Shown here: positions 15,031 to 23,382 of the stretch, in pieces
How positions within the stretch are numbered: position 1 is the stretch's first letter
Layout of the letters: each line of letters starts with the position of its first letter
Assembly (NCBI GenBank): GCA_036521875.1
Contig: DATDGX010000188.1
Location: 1 to 24,228 of the forward strand
DNA from: DATDGX01 sp036521875
GTDB taxonomy: Bacteria; Desulfobacterota; Binatia; Binatales; Binataceae
Direction: 5' to 3'
DNA: 24,228 nt
Program-made: the position numbers and the translations under genes
The notes under the pieces: model-generated
Database searches by the model: none
Told to the model about the DNA's origin: nothing
The model's input: the letters and a program-made list of their open reading frames with translations, nothing else

Positions 15031-16089
15031 ATGAGTGATCCAAGCCAAGAAAAAACCGGTCCCAACGCAACTGTCGATCTTGCCGGCCTCCACCGCTTTT
15101 TCAACGAGCGCAAGCTCGGCGACACGCGCGCGCTCAGCAGCGAAAACATTTCGTTCGGCCATTCGAACGAGGTCCATCTGGTTCATTTTGACGGCAAGTC
15201 GTGGGCGTTGCGGCGCCCGCCGCGCGGCCCGCTGCTGCCGACCGCTCACGACGTCATGCGCGAATATCGCGTGCTGATGGCTCTGCAGGACACTCCCGTG
15301 CCGGTGCCTCGCGTCTACGCCGCGTGCGACGATCCGGCCTACATCGGCGCGCCGTTCTATCTGATGGAGTACATGCGCGGCGACGTGATCCGCGCTGACG
15401 GCAAGAGCTTCGCGACGTCGCCGGAGATTCGCCGGACAGTCAGCGAAAAGATGGTCGATTTGCTGGCCGCTCTGCAGACGGTCGATTGGCGCGCCGTGGG
15501 CCTGGAGGGCTTCGGCCGTCCCGACGGGTATCTCGAGCGCCAACTGAAACGCTGGGTCGATCAGCTCGATCGCACGCTACCGTATACGCGCCCGTTGCCC
15601 GTGATGGCGAAAGTGAAAGAATGGCTGGAGACACATATCCCAGTCTCGCCCGCGCCGACGATCGTCCACGGCGACTTCAAGCTCGACAACGTGATGTGGA
15701 ACGCGCAAGCGCCCAGAGTGATCGCGGTGCTCGACTGGGAGATGTCGACGATTGGAGATCCGCTCGCGGACCTGGGCTGGATGCTCAGCTACTGGCCCGA
15801 CGCAGAGGATAGAGCGCGCGGCAGTGCGGTCAGCGCAATGCCGGTGGAGCCGGGGTGGCTCACGCGGCGCGAGATGATCGCGCGCTACGAGGCGGCGACC
15901 GGGCGCGCGATGCGCGACTTCCCGTTCTACCAGGCGTTCGCGATCTTCAAGCTCGCGATCATCATGGAAGGAAGCTATGCGCGCTACCTGCGCGGTCAGA
16001 CTGACGACCCGTTGTTCGCCGGGCTCACCGAGCGGGTGCCCGCGCTCGCCGACGGCGCGTGGGCGGTGTGCGCGTCCTCGCCGCGCTGA
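15031..16089 (+). CDS. APH/ACAD10-11-type phosphotransferase
   Basis: A soluble kinase-fold enzyme of 352 residues in the aminoglycoside/choline kinase superfamily. The catalytic loop reads HGDFKLDN (213-220) and the metal-binding motif LDWE lies at 234-237, followed by IGDPLADLGW. The N-terminal lobe has SFGHSNEVHL (41-50) and ALRRPP (59-64). This set is typical of the domain fused to acyl-CoA dehydrogenases in ACAD10/ACAD11, where it phosphorylates 4-hydroxyacyl-CoA. A crotonase follows 157 bp downstream, which supports a role in acyl-CoA metabolism rather than drug resistance. The substrate is not shown by the sequence. Confidence 0.82.
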   Translation: MSDPSQEKTGPNATVDLAGLHRFFNERKLGDTRALSSENISFGHSNEVHLVHFDGKSWALRRPPRGPLLPTAHDVMREYRVLMALQDTPVPVPRVYAACDDPAYIGAPFYLMEYMRGDVIRADGKSFATSPEIRRTVSEKMVDLLAALQTVDWRAVGLEGFGRPDGYLERQLKRWVDQLDRTLPYTRPLPVMAKVKEWLETHIPVSPAPTIVHGDFKLDNVMWNAQAPRVIAVLDWEMSTIGDPLADLGWMLSYWPDAEDRARGSAVSAMPVEPGWLTRREMIARYEAATGRAMRDFPFYQAFAIFKLAIIMEGSYARYLRGQTDDPLFAGLTERVPALADGAWAVCASSPR

Positions 16090-16246
16090 GCGGTGGCACC
16101 AGTGCTTCCCGTGGCGTAATGCGCAATCTGTCCCGTTATGGGGATGCCGAACAGCGTGAGACAGCTCAGGTTCTTGCCATCGTTCTCCGACGCGCGTCGT
16201 TCGCCGACCCTGCATTGTCGCGATACGAAAATCCGGAGGCAATCAA

Positions 16247-17089
16247 ATGAGTGAGTACAAGTTCATCGTCGTCGAAGATCCCGAGCCCGGCGTGCGCCGA
16301 ATCGCCCTCAACCGGCCGGAGAAGCGCAACGCACTTTCCAATGCGCTCCGCACTGAGCTTTTCGATGCGCTGCGCAAGGCCGATCTCGATGCATCGATCG
16401 GCGCGATCATCATCAAGGGCAACGGCAAGTGCTTCAGCGCCGGCTACGACCTTTCGCAAAACCCCGGCGAGCCGCTCCCGCGTCACATCTCGCCGGGCGA
16501 GGGCACCTGGCCGCGGCATCTGGTCGACGGATGGTTCGAGATGTGGGACATGGCGACGCCCGTGATTACACAGGTTCATGGCTATTGTCTCGCCGGCGGC
16601 AGCGAGCTCGCGACTGCGTGCGACCTGGTCTACTGCGCCGAGGACGCGCAAGTCGGCTACCCGCCGGTGCGCTCGATGTCGTCGCCCGACTGCGCGTACC
16701 ATCCGTGGCTGATGGGAATGCGCAATGCGATGGAGATGATGCTGACCGGCGACTCGATCAGCGGAATCGAGGCGGCGCAGATGGGCTATGCAAATCGCGC
16801 GTTCCCCGCCGACCAGCTCGAGGAGGCGGTGCTCGGCGTCGCGCGCAGGGTCGCGAAAATCCCTCGCGACCTGCAGGCCCTCAACAAGCGCGTGGTGCAT
16901 CGTGCGATGGAGATCATGGGGATGCGCGCGGCGATTCGCGCCGGCACCGAAATCCAGGCGCTCGGCTTCTATCAGCAGTCCTCGCGCGACTATATGAAAA
17001 AGCTGCGCGAGAACGTGACCAAGGCGCTCGACGAGCGCGACTCAAAGTTCCAGGATTATCGCACCGCCGATCGCACCAGGAAGAAGTAA
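16247..17089 (+). CDS. Crotonase / enoyl-CoA hydratase family protein
   Basis: The 280-residue protein has the crotonase fold markers: RPEKRNALS (23-31), the first oxyanion motif KCFSAGYDL (61-69) and the second, CLAGGSELA (114-122). Glu120 matches the catalytic Glu144 of rat enoyl-CoA hydratase. The second catalytic glutamate (Glu164 in rat) is replaced by Pro140 in GYPPVRSM, so ordinary hydratase chemistry is doubtful. The C-terminal half (LMGMRNAMEMMLTGDS, LNKRVVHRAMEIMG) resembles an actinobacterial subgroup. GGAGG lies eight bases before ATG 16247. It may be an isomerase, hydrolase or lyase on CoA esters, and probably acts with the kinase upstream. Confidence 0.85.
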   Translation: MSEYKFIVVEDPEPGVRRIALNRPEKRNALSNALRTELFDALRKADLDASIGAIIIKGNGKCFSAGYDLSQNPGEPLPRHISPGEGTWPRHLVDGWFEMWDMATPVITQVHGYCLAGGSELATACDLVYCAEDAQVGYPPVRSMSSPDCAYHPWLMGMRNAMEMMLTGDSISGIEAAQMGYANRAFPADQLEEAVLGVARRVAKIPRDLQALNKRVVHRAMEIMGMRAAIRAGTEIQALGFYQQSSRDYMKKLRENVTKALDERDSKFQDYRTADRTRKK

Positions 17090-17127
17090 CGAATTTCAAG
17101 GCATCGGATTTCGGACCCACTCGACTG

Positions 17128-18048
17128 TTAGCAGATTTTCCGCCGCGACGATTTCGGTGCGGTCGATGCGTCGGTTGCTTCCGCGGCAGCGGTCGCGTCA
17201 GCGCCGGCGATCAGATGCGTCAGCCATTCTCGCGCCTGCGGATACTCACGCAGATCGAGGTCGAGGACGAACTCCTGGCCGATGGGGACGGTGCGCAACT
17301 CGACGTGATCGCGCCGGCCGCGCCATCGCTCGGCAGCGCCGTGTCGAGAGAGCGCCGCGCCGCGCGGGTACCGGAACCATCGCGGCAGGCGCCACGTCGA
17401 TCGGCCGCGATACGGCTCGGTATGCGTCAGGCACAGTTCGGGGCGAAAGCACTCGAACGCGCCCGCGCCGGGAATCTCGAGCCCGAGCGTCGACAGGCGT
17501 TCGCTCGCGACATAGATCGTATTGTTTTTTAGATCCCACCCGTCGCTCAGATGCGGATGATACGCGGCCCACGGCATCTCCTCCGCGAGTTTTTGTGTGA
17601 CCGGATGCAACTCACCAATTTGCATCCATCCGAAGACCACGTGCAGGTCCGGCGCACCGCGAACGTAGCGCAACTTGCCGCCCGCGCGTTCGACTCGCCG
17701 GAACCATCCGAAAAACAGGAATAGGTCGCCGGGACCCACGCCGCAATTCGCGAGATGGCTCTGCGCGGCGCCGGCCTGTCCGAAGATCGGACGCCATCGG
17801 CGCGCGCGCACAATCGCCTCGCGCCGCAAATCGGGATCGAGATGGGCCGTGGCGGCGCCGCCTATCCGGCCGCGCGAGAGGCTGGTCACGTCGGCCGCAA
17901 GCGACGCGCCGCGGTAGCGAATCGCCGCGTAACTGAGGTGCGACGGCCGGGGAATCGGTAGCGAGAGCATCGACTCGTCTTCGAAAATCGGACTGGCGCT
18001 TCCGCCGTACTTCGCGTCAAATCCCTTGCGGCTCAATATCAGCTTCAT
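17128..18048 (-). CDS. Nmad3-like nucleotide-modification-associated protein
   Basis: The product begins MKLILSRKGFDAKYGGSASP and has LSLPIPRPSHLSY, the stretch FGQAGAAQSHL, then GDLFLFFGWFRR and HVVFGWMQIGE. I recognise this set as the family called nucleotide modification associated domain 3, which was predicted by comparative genomics to act in modified-base metabolism of phages and bacteria; no reaction is proven. The most N-terminal start in this frame is a TTG at 18057; ATG 18048 is more likely and gives 306 residues. No strong ribosome site is present. It is divergent from a NUDIX gene across about 110 bp and convergent with the crotonase gene. Confidence 0.68.
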   Translation of the reverse strand: MKLILSRKGFDAKYGGSASPIFEDESMLSLPIPRPSHLSYAAIRYRGASLAADVTSLSRGRIGGAATAHLDPDLRREAIVRARRWRPIFGQAGAAQSHLANCGVGPGDLFLFFGWFRRVERAGGKLRYVRGAPDLHVVFGWMQIGELHPVTQKLAEEMPWAAYHPHLSDGWDLKNNTIYVASERLSTLGLEIPGAGAFECFRPELCLTHTEPYRGRSTWRLPRWFRYPRGAALSRHGAAERWRGRRDHVELRTVPIGQEFVLDLDLREYPQAREWLTHLIAGADATAAAEATDASTAPKSSRRKIC

Positions 18049-18079
18049 CGTCGACAACTCGAACTCGCGGCGCGCGGCT

Positions 18080-18095
18080 GCCTCGCGCGCGAGGC
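18080..18095. promoter_or_regulatory. Perfect 16-bp palindrome in a divergent intergenic region
   Basis: GCCTCGCGCGCGAGGC (18080-18095) is its own reverse complement. It lies between the divergent Nmad3-like and NUDIX genes, 32 bases from the first start codon. It could be a shared operator, but GC-rich palindromes also occur by chance. Confidence 0.35.
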
Positions 18096-18158
18096 TGCGT
18101 CAATCTACCACGACGGCTAGACTGGGACGCGGCCGAATCGACCACCGGGGAACCATCG

Positions 18159-18833
18159 ATGCCGCAAACCGACCTGCTCGCCGAGCTTGCACGCTTCGTC
18201 GAACGAATTGCCGCCGTCGCGAAGACCGGTCTCGCCTTCAAACCTGACGGCTACGACTGCGAGCGTTACGAAGAGCTGCTCAAGGAGGCGGCGCGGATGC
18301 GCGCGGTACTCGAAGACTCGAACCAGGACGAGGGCGACCAGGTTGACAAGGCCGAGCAATTGCGGCGGCGATGGCGCGACGAGGTGGTAAGCGGCTACGA
18401 GGGCTACGTCACGGTGGCGGTCGGATGCGGCGTGATCGTTTTCAACGATGATGGCCAAGTCCTGATGATCAAGCGGCCGACTGGGCGCTGGTGGTATCCG
18501 ACCGGATTCTGCGACGTCGGACTCTCGCCGGCCGAGAACATCGCGAAGGAAGCGCTCGAGGAGACTGGCCTGGTCGTCAGGCCGGAGCGATTGATGGGGG
18601 TGATCGACAGCAAGAAGCTGAACTCGCCGGCGCGGCACATCTATACGCTGCTTTTCTACTGCCGGATCGTCGGCGGCGAATTGAAACCGAATCCGCTCGA
18701 AGCGATCGACGCGGGCTTCTTCGCGCTCGACGCGCTGCCGCGGCCACTGCACGGAATCGATCGCAAGTGGATTACCCTCGCGCGTGAGTTCCACTTCGAA
18801 CGCAGAATCGAGCCGTACTTCGATCCGCTTTGA
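18159..18833 (+). CDS. NUDIX hydrolase with N-terminal helical domain
   Basis: Residues 1-78 form a charged helical domain like the N-terminal part of the YjhB-type NUDIX proteins (ADP-ribose or nucleoside diphosphate-X hydrolases). The catalytic domain follows, with strands GCGVIVFNDDGQ and VLMIKRPTGRWWYPTG. The Nudix box spans Gly116-Leu138 and keeps the metal-binding Glu131, Glu134 and Glu135, but the first canonical Glu is Leu122 and the Arg is Lys130. The same changes occur in that subfamily, so it is probably active. GGGGAA lies nine bases before ATG 18159, and TAGACT (18118-18123) may be its -10 box. It ends six bases from the convergent permease gene. Confidence 0.87.
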   Translation: MPQTDLLAELARFVERIAAVAKTGLAFKPDGYDCERYEELLKEAARMRAVLEDSNQDEGDQVDKAEQLRRRWRDEVVSGYEGYVTVAVGCGVIVFNDDGQVLMIKRPTGRWWYPTGFCDVGLSPAENIAKEALEETGLVVRPERLMGVIDSKKLNSPARHIYTLLFYCRIVGGELKPNPLEAIDAGFFALDALPRPLHGIDRKWITLAREFHFERRIEPYFDPL

Positions 18834-18839
18834 TTTCCG

Positions 18840-19625
18840 CTAGGCCGCGGCGGCGCGCCGGGCGACACGCGAGGCCAGCGCGAACGCGGCAATCGCGAAC
18901 GCAATCGAGACGATGATCGAGAAGCGAAGTCCCGGGCCCGCGCCCAGCGCCGCCGGTTCGGCGAGATACAATCCCTTGCGCAGTGCCGCCATTCCGTAGG
19001 TGAGCGGATTCAAGCGCATGATCCACGCCAGCACTGCCGGTGCACCGTCGGCGGGAAAAAATGCGCCCGACAACAACCAGATGGGAATCAGGATCAGGTT
19101 CATGATCGCGTGAAAGCCCTGTGTCGATTCGATTCGCCACGCGATAACCAACCCGATGCTGGTTAGCGAGAACGCGATTATCGTCATCATCGCGGCCGAG
19201 ACGAGAATCGCGGGCAGGCTCAGATGAATCCCGGCCAACGGCGCCAGCACCAGGAAAATAATTCCCTGCACCAGCGCGAGCGTCGTCCCGCCGAGCGCTT
19301 GGCCCATCACCACTGTCACGCGCGAGATCGGTGCGACCAGCACGCCTTGCAGGAAGCCCTCGTTGCGGTCCTCGACGGTCGAGATGGTCGCGAAGATCGC
19401 AGTGAACAGCAGCACCAGCACGATCACGCCGGGATAGAAGTACTCAGCGTAATTGATTCCCGCCGGCATGCCGCTTGGCCGAAATGACGCCCGCAGCCCA
19501 AATCCGAGCAGCAGCCAGAACACCAGCGGCTGCAACAGCGCGCCGGTCACGCGGCTGCGCTGGCGGCGAAACCGCGTGATCTCGCGCATCCAGAGCGTGC
19601 CGGCTTGCAGGATTCGCTCGCGCAT
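18840..19625 (-). CDS. ABC-2 type transporter permease
   Basis: A 261-residue inner-membrane protein with six likely helices (about 30-45, 60-82, 107-131, 138-162, 170-190 and 232-252). The N-terminal REITRFRRQRSR, the central EDRNEGFLQGVLVAPISR and the motif LSGAFFPADGAP are typical of the DrrB/NodJ-like exporter permeases. It pairs with the ATPase gene eight bases upstream in the same operon. The substrate (drug, glycan or lipid) cannot be told. Confidence 0.88.
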   Translation of the reverse strand: MRERILQAGTLWMREITRFRRQRSRVTGALLQPLVFWLLLGFGLRASFRPSGMPAGINYAEYFYPGVIVLVLLFTAIFATISTVEDRNEGFLQGVLVAPISRVTVVMGQALGGTTLALVQGIIFLVLAPLAGIHLSLPAILVSAAMMTIIAFSLTSIGLVIAWRIESTQGFHAIMNLILIPIWLLSGAFFPADGAPAVLAWIMRLNPLTYGMAALRKGLYLAEPAALGAGPGLRFSIIVSIAFAIAAFALASRVARRAAAA

Positions 19626-19633
19626 CGCGGCGC

Positions 19634-20665
19634 CTACTCCGATGCCTCGCCGGTTGCGGAATTGGGCGCCGGGTCGGCGAAGAACTGATGACCGGTGAGA
19701 TGGACGAACGCGTCCTCGAGCGTTGGCTTGCCGAACGAAACCGAATCGATCTCGTCGCCGAACGCCTCGACGACCTCGCGCACGATCTCGTGACCGCGCG
19801 GGCGTTCCAGCCGGAGCGTGCCGTCGACCAGCCGGCTCGGGAGCTTGAGCCGCTGGAGCATCTTGCGCTGCAAAAGTTCGGGCGCGCTCGCGTGGATCAC
19901 CACGACGTCGCCGCCGACGCGCGCCTTGAGTTCGCCGGGCGGTGCCACCGCGACCAGTTTTCCTTTGTGCAGGAGACCAATCCGGTCGCAGCGTTCCGCC
20001 TCTTCCATGTAATGCGTGGTCAGCACGACGGTGGTGCCCTCGCGCTCGCGCAGATGCGCCAGGTAGTTGGAGAACTCGCGCCGCGCCGCGGGGTCCAGCC
20101 CCGTGCTCGGTTCGTCGAGCAGCAACAGCTCGGGTGCGTGCAACAGAGCCTTCGCCAGTTCGACGCGGCGCGCGAGCCCGCCCGAGAGCGTCTCGACCAG
20201 GTCATGCGCGCGGTCGCCGAGCCCAAGCCGCTCGAGCATCGCTGCGCTGCGCTCCCGGAGCCGCCGTCCGGTCATTCCAAAGAGATGTCCGTGGGCGGCA
20301 AGGTTCTCGACGACGGTGAGTTTGCCGTCGAGGCTTGGGTGCTGGAAGACGACGCCGAGGCGGCGGCGCACCGCGATCGTCTCGCCGGCGAGATCATGTC
20401 CGAGCATCCGCGCGCTTCCCGACTGAATCGGCGCGAGCGTCGACAGTACCTTGAACAGCGTCGTCTTGCCGCCGCCGTTGGGTCCCAGAAACCCGAAGAT
20501 CTCGCCGCAAGCGATCGAGAAACTGATTTCGTCGAGCGCCGTGCGATCGCCGTAGCGGTGCGATAACGCGGTTGCTTCGAGCGCCGGCGGCCGTGCCGCG
20601 CCCAGTTCCACAGCGCGCGCGGCAGACGAGTCAATCCGCGGGTCGATCAGAGATGAGGCACTCAT
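19634..20665 (-). CDS. ABC transporter ATP-binding protein, DrrA/NodI type
   Basis: The 343-residue subunit powers the ABC-2 permease encoded next to it. Walker A is GPNGGGKTT (61-69), the Q-loop Gln is 108, the signature LSGG lies at 160-163, Walker B is LLLLDE (180-185) with catalytic Glu185, and the switch His is 218. The last 100 residues are the C-terminal extension common to DrrA-like exporters. An N-terminal extension of about 28 residues precedes the fold; the real start may be later. No ribosome site is clear. The exported compound is unknown. Confidence 0.9.
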   Translation of the reverse strand: MSASSLIDPRIDSSAARAVELGAARPPALEATALSHRYGDRTALDEISFSIACGEIFGFLGPNGGGKTTLFKVLSTLAPIQSGSARMLGHDLAGETIAVRRRLGVVFQHPSLDGKLTVVENLAAHGHLFGMTGRRLRERSAAMLERLGLGDRAHDLVETLSGGLARRVELAKALLHAPELLLLDEPSTGLDPAARREFSNYLAHLREREGTTVVLTTHYMEEAERCDRIGLLHKGKLVAVAPPGELKARVGGDVVVIHASAPELLQRKMLQRLKLPSRLVDGTLRLERPRGHEIVREVVEAFGDEIDSVSFGKPTLEDAFVHLTGHQFFADPAPNSATGEASE

Positions 20666-20759
20666 GAGCTGACGGTCAAGAGCAGATTATCGCCCGCGGC
20701 GCGCGCGCTCGCAATCAACCGCACATTGCGGCGGCGCAAAGCGCGGCGCCACTGCGGCG

Positions 20760-21470
20760 CTACGGCTCGCCCATCCCGCCGGCTGGACGCCCGGACGACT
20801 CGGGCAACCCGACTTCAGCGCGATGCCATCCGTCGAGGAACGCGTTGGTGCGCTCGTCGCCGGTACCGTGACCGGACGCGCCTCCGGTGAAATCGTCGCC
20901 GGTGAGTTGGTAGTACTTCGTCACTTCGTCGGGGTCGAGTCTCCGCACTCCGAGGCGCTCGACGGTATAGCCCGCGAACTGATCGGCGGCGAGTTCCCGG
21001 TTCTTGGGCGGCCCGCCCTGATTGCGCGAACTGAAATCGTCGTGACTAAGATGACCGAGCTCATGCGCGAAGATCGCGTAGAGCATCGGTTGCGCCGCCG
21101 AAGGGTCGTCGATTTTCATCCAGTTGCCCATCAGCGAAGCAAGAAAGTCGCGATTGTAGAAGATGCATCCGCCCGAGCTGGCATGCGGCGACATCACGCG
21201 CACCGATTCATAGACGGGAAAGCTGGTGCCGTACAGATCGTTGAGCTGCGACACGATCGATTTGTACGGCTCGGTCGCGGGATGCGCATTCTCGCCGCAT
21301 GCGACTACCAGTTTCGCGTCAGCTTTCGGCTGCGGAACTTTGGCGCCGGCGCCTGAGGCTCCGGTGTTATCGTGGCGCTCGATCACCTGCCAGTCATCCT
21401 GCGCAAATGCCGGCAGAGCTGCGGCGAGCACGGCCGCGAGCGCGATCGTCACCGCTGTGAAACGCTTCAT
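20760..21470 (-). CDS. Secreted M48-like zinc metalloprotease
   Basis: The 236-residue product has a signal peptide (residues 1-23, AFA cleavage site), so it is probably periplasmic. The zinc motif is HELGH (136-140), and Glu159 in RELAADQFAGY supplies a third ligand in the ExxAD context typical of M48-like gluzincins. Cys58 and Cys102 may form a disulfide. There are no membrane helices apart from the signal peptide. AGGAAC lies just before ATG 21470, and the gene follows ilvD after 24 bases on the same strand. A quality-control role of the periplasm is possible; the substrate is unknown. Confidence 0.78.
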   Translation of the reverse strand: MKRFTAVTIALAAVLAAALPAFAQDDWQVIERHDNTGASGAGAKVPQPKADAKLVVACGENAHPATEPYKSIVSQLNDLYGTSFPVYESVRVMSPHASSGGCIFYNRDFLASLMGNWMKIDDPSAAQPMLYAIFAHELGHLSHDDFSSRNQGGPPKNRELAADQFAGYTVERLGVRRLDPDEVTKYYQLTGDDFTGGASGHGTGDERTNAFLDGWHRAEVGLPESSGRPAGGMGEP

Positions 21471-21494
21471 CTGTTCCTGGATCGTCGCCGCGCG

Positions 21495-23174
21495 CTAGTT
21501 CGTGACCGCGCCGCGCGACGCCGACGAGACGAGCAGCGCATATTTCGCCATCACGCCGCTAGCGTAGTGCGGCTTGGGTTTGCGCCACTCCTTGAGCCGG
21601 CGCGCGATCTCGGCATCGTCGAGCTCCACGTCGAGGCGGCGCTTGTCGACGTCGAACGAGACGATGTCGCCGTCGCGAAGCGCCGCAATCGGTCCGCCGA
21701 CCGCCGCTTCCGGCGCGATATGCCCCGCCATCAGTCCGTGCGTCGCACCGGAGAAGCGACCGTCGGTTATCAGCGCCACCGCCTCGCCGAGCCCCTCGCC
21801 GACCAACGCCGCGGTGACGCCGAGCATCTCCGGCATCCCGGGCGCGCCCTTCGGTCCTTCGTAGCGGATTACGACCACGTCGCCGGCCTTGATCTTGCGC
21901 GCCGACACCGACTTGAACGCGTCGTCCTCGGAGTCGAAGACGCGCGCCGGTCCGCGGAACTGCTTCATCTCGTGGCCGGCCACTTTCACCACGCAGCCTT
22001 CGGGCGCGAGATTACCCTTCAGGATGACGAGCCCGCCGGTTTCCTTGAGCGGATTTTTGAGCGCGCGGACGACTTCCTGTCCCGGCGTCTCCGATGCGGC
22101 GTCGGCTTCCTCGCCGATCGTGCGGCCGCTGACCGTCATCTCGCCGGCATGCAGCAGGCCCGCTTCCTTGAGGCGCTTCGCGATGAGCGCGATTCCGCCG
22201 GCGCGATACATGTCGGTCGCGACGAAGCGGCCCCCGGGCTTGAGGTCGGCGAGCAGCGGCGTGCGCGAGCTGATCCGATCGAAGTCGTCGATGCCGAGTT
22301 CCACTCCCGCTTCGTGCGCGATCGCGAGCAGATGCAGCACCGCGTTGGTCGAGCCGCCAGTCATCGCGACCGAGGCGATCGCGTTCTCGAGCGACTTCCT
22401 GGTGATGATTCGGCTCGGGCGCAGATCGTTCCGCAGCAGTTCCATCACGCGCTCACCGGCGCGGAAAGCGCTCTCGGCCTTTTTCGGATCGGTAGCGGGC
22501 ACGCTGTTCGCGCCCGCCGGCGAGATTCCGAGCATCTCGGCAGCGGTTGCCATAGTGTTGGCGGTGAATTGGCCGCCACACGCGCCGACGCCCGGACACG
22601 CCACGTTCTCGAGACGCTTCAAGTCTTCGAGGTTCATCTTCCCGGCGGCCTGCGCGCCAACGGCTTCGAACACTTCCTGGATAGTGACATCGAGATCGCC
22701 GTAACGCCCCGGTTGAATCGAGCCGCCATAGATCATCAGCGAAGGCAGGTCGAGCCGCAGCAGCGCCATCACGGTGGCGGGGATAGTCTTGTCGCAGCCG
22801 GAAATCGCCACCATGCCATCAAACAGATGGCCGCGTGCGCTAAGCTCCATCGAGTCGGCGATGACCTCGCGGCTGATCAGCGAGGCGCGCATCCCGGCGG
22901 TGCCCATCGCGATGCCGTCGCAGATCGCGATGGTATTGAATTCGATTGGAGTCCCACCGGCCGCACGGATGCCGCGCTTGACGTGCTCTGCGAGGCCGCG
23001 CAGATGCGCGGTGCAGGGCATGATTTCGGTCCAGGTATGCCCTACGCCGATCAGCGGCTTGCTGAGGTCCTCGTCGGTGAAGCCAACCGCCTTGAACATC
23101 GCGCGCGCGGGCGCTCGCGACGGTCCGTCGACCAACACGCTGCTATGGGCTCGAAGCGATTTGTTGTCGGGCAT
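21495..23174 (-). CDS. ilvD: Dihydroxy-acid dehydratase
   Basis: Dehydrates 2,3-dihydroxy acids in valine, leucine and isoleucine synthesis and uses an iron-sulfur cluster. The 559 residues are typical. The cluster cysteines are Cys54 (MPC), Cys127 (SGCDKT) and Cys199 (GACGGQFTANT). Other family motifs are GTAGMRASL, ITDGRFSGATHG and GPKGAPGMPEM. AGGA lies before ATG 23174. It is the first gene of a minus-strand unit with the metalloprotease and is divergent from the lipoprotein gene. The family shares its fold with Edd (6-phosphogluconate dehydratase); the motifs favour IlvD. Confidence 0.95.
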   Translation of the reverse strand: MPDNKSLRAHSSVLVDGPSRAPARAMFKAVGFTDEDLSKPLIGVGHTWTEIMPCTAHLRGLAEHVKRGIRAAGGTPIEFNTIAICDGIAMGTAGMRASLISREVIADSMELSARGHLFDGMVAISGCDKTIPATVMALLRLDLPSLMIYGGSIQPGRYGDLDVTIQEVFEAVGAQAAGKMNLEDLKRLENVACPGVGACGGQFTANTMATAAEMLGISPAGANSVPATDPKKAESAFRAGERVMELLRNDLRPSRIITRKSLENAIASVAMTGGSTNAVLHLLAIAHEAGVELGIDDFDRISSRTPLLADLKPGGRFVATDMYRAGGIALIAKRLKEAGLLHAGEMTVSGRTIGEEADAASETPGQEVVRALKNPLKETGGLVILKGNLAPEGCVVKVAGHEMKQFRGPARVFDSEDDAFKSVSARKIKAGDVVVIRYEGPKGAPGMPEMLGVTAALVGEGLGEAVALITDGRFSGATHGLMAGHIAPEAAVGGPIAALRDGDIVSFDVDKRRLDVELDDAEIARRLKEWRKPKPHYASGVMAKYALLVSSASRGAVTN

Positions 23175-23367
23175 TTTTTCCTGACCTGAGTTGATTGGGC
23201 GCGCCGCGAGCGCTCGCGACGGCGCCGAGAGGCCTTACTGGATTCTTTTATCATCAGCCGCGTCACCAGCGGAACCCCGCGTGGGCGGCGGAGGCGGGCG
23301 GGGTTTCCGATTGGAATTTGATGCAGCCGCACCGATTGGCGGCAGACGACCATTACTTTCGCGTGCT

Positions 23368-23382
23368 AGTCTGGCAATCGTG
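23368..23382 (+). promoter_or_regulatory. Possible leaderless promoter of the lipoprotein gene
   Basis: TAGTCT (23368-23373) ends six bases before the GTG start at 23380. No Shine-Dalgarno and no good -35 box are visible. It resembles the arrangement before folC and trpL. Confidence 0.25.

Noticed and set aside
21372..23189. Long plus-strand open frame of 605 codons opposite ilvD
   Set aside because: It mirrors the ilvD codons, is dominated by Arg/Ala/His and has no domain features. IlvD on the minus strand is unambiguous.
23191..23379. Upstream extension of the lipoprotein frame
   Set aside because: It would bury the signal peptide and lipobox in mid-protein, and its residues show no structure. 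GTG 23380 is the sensible start.
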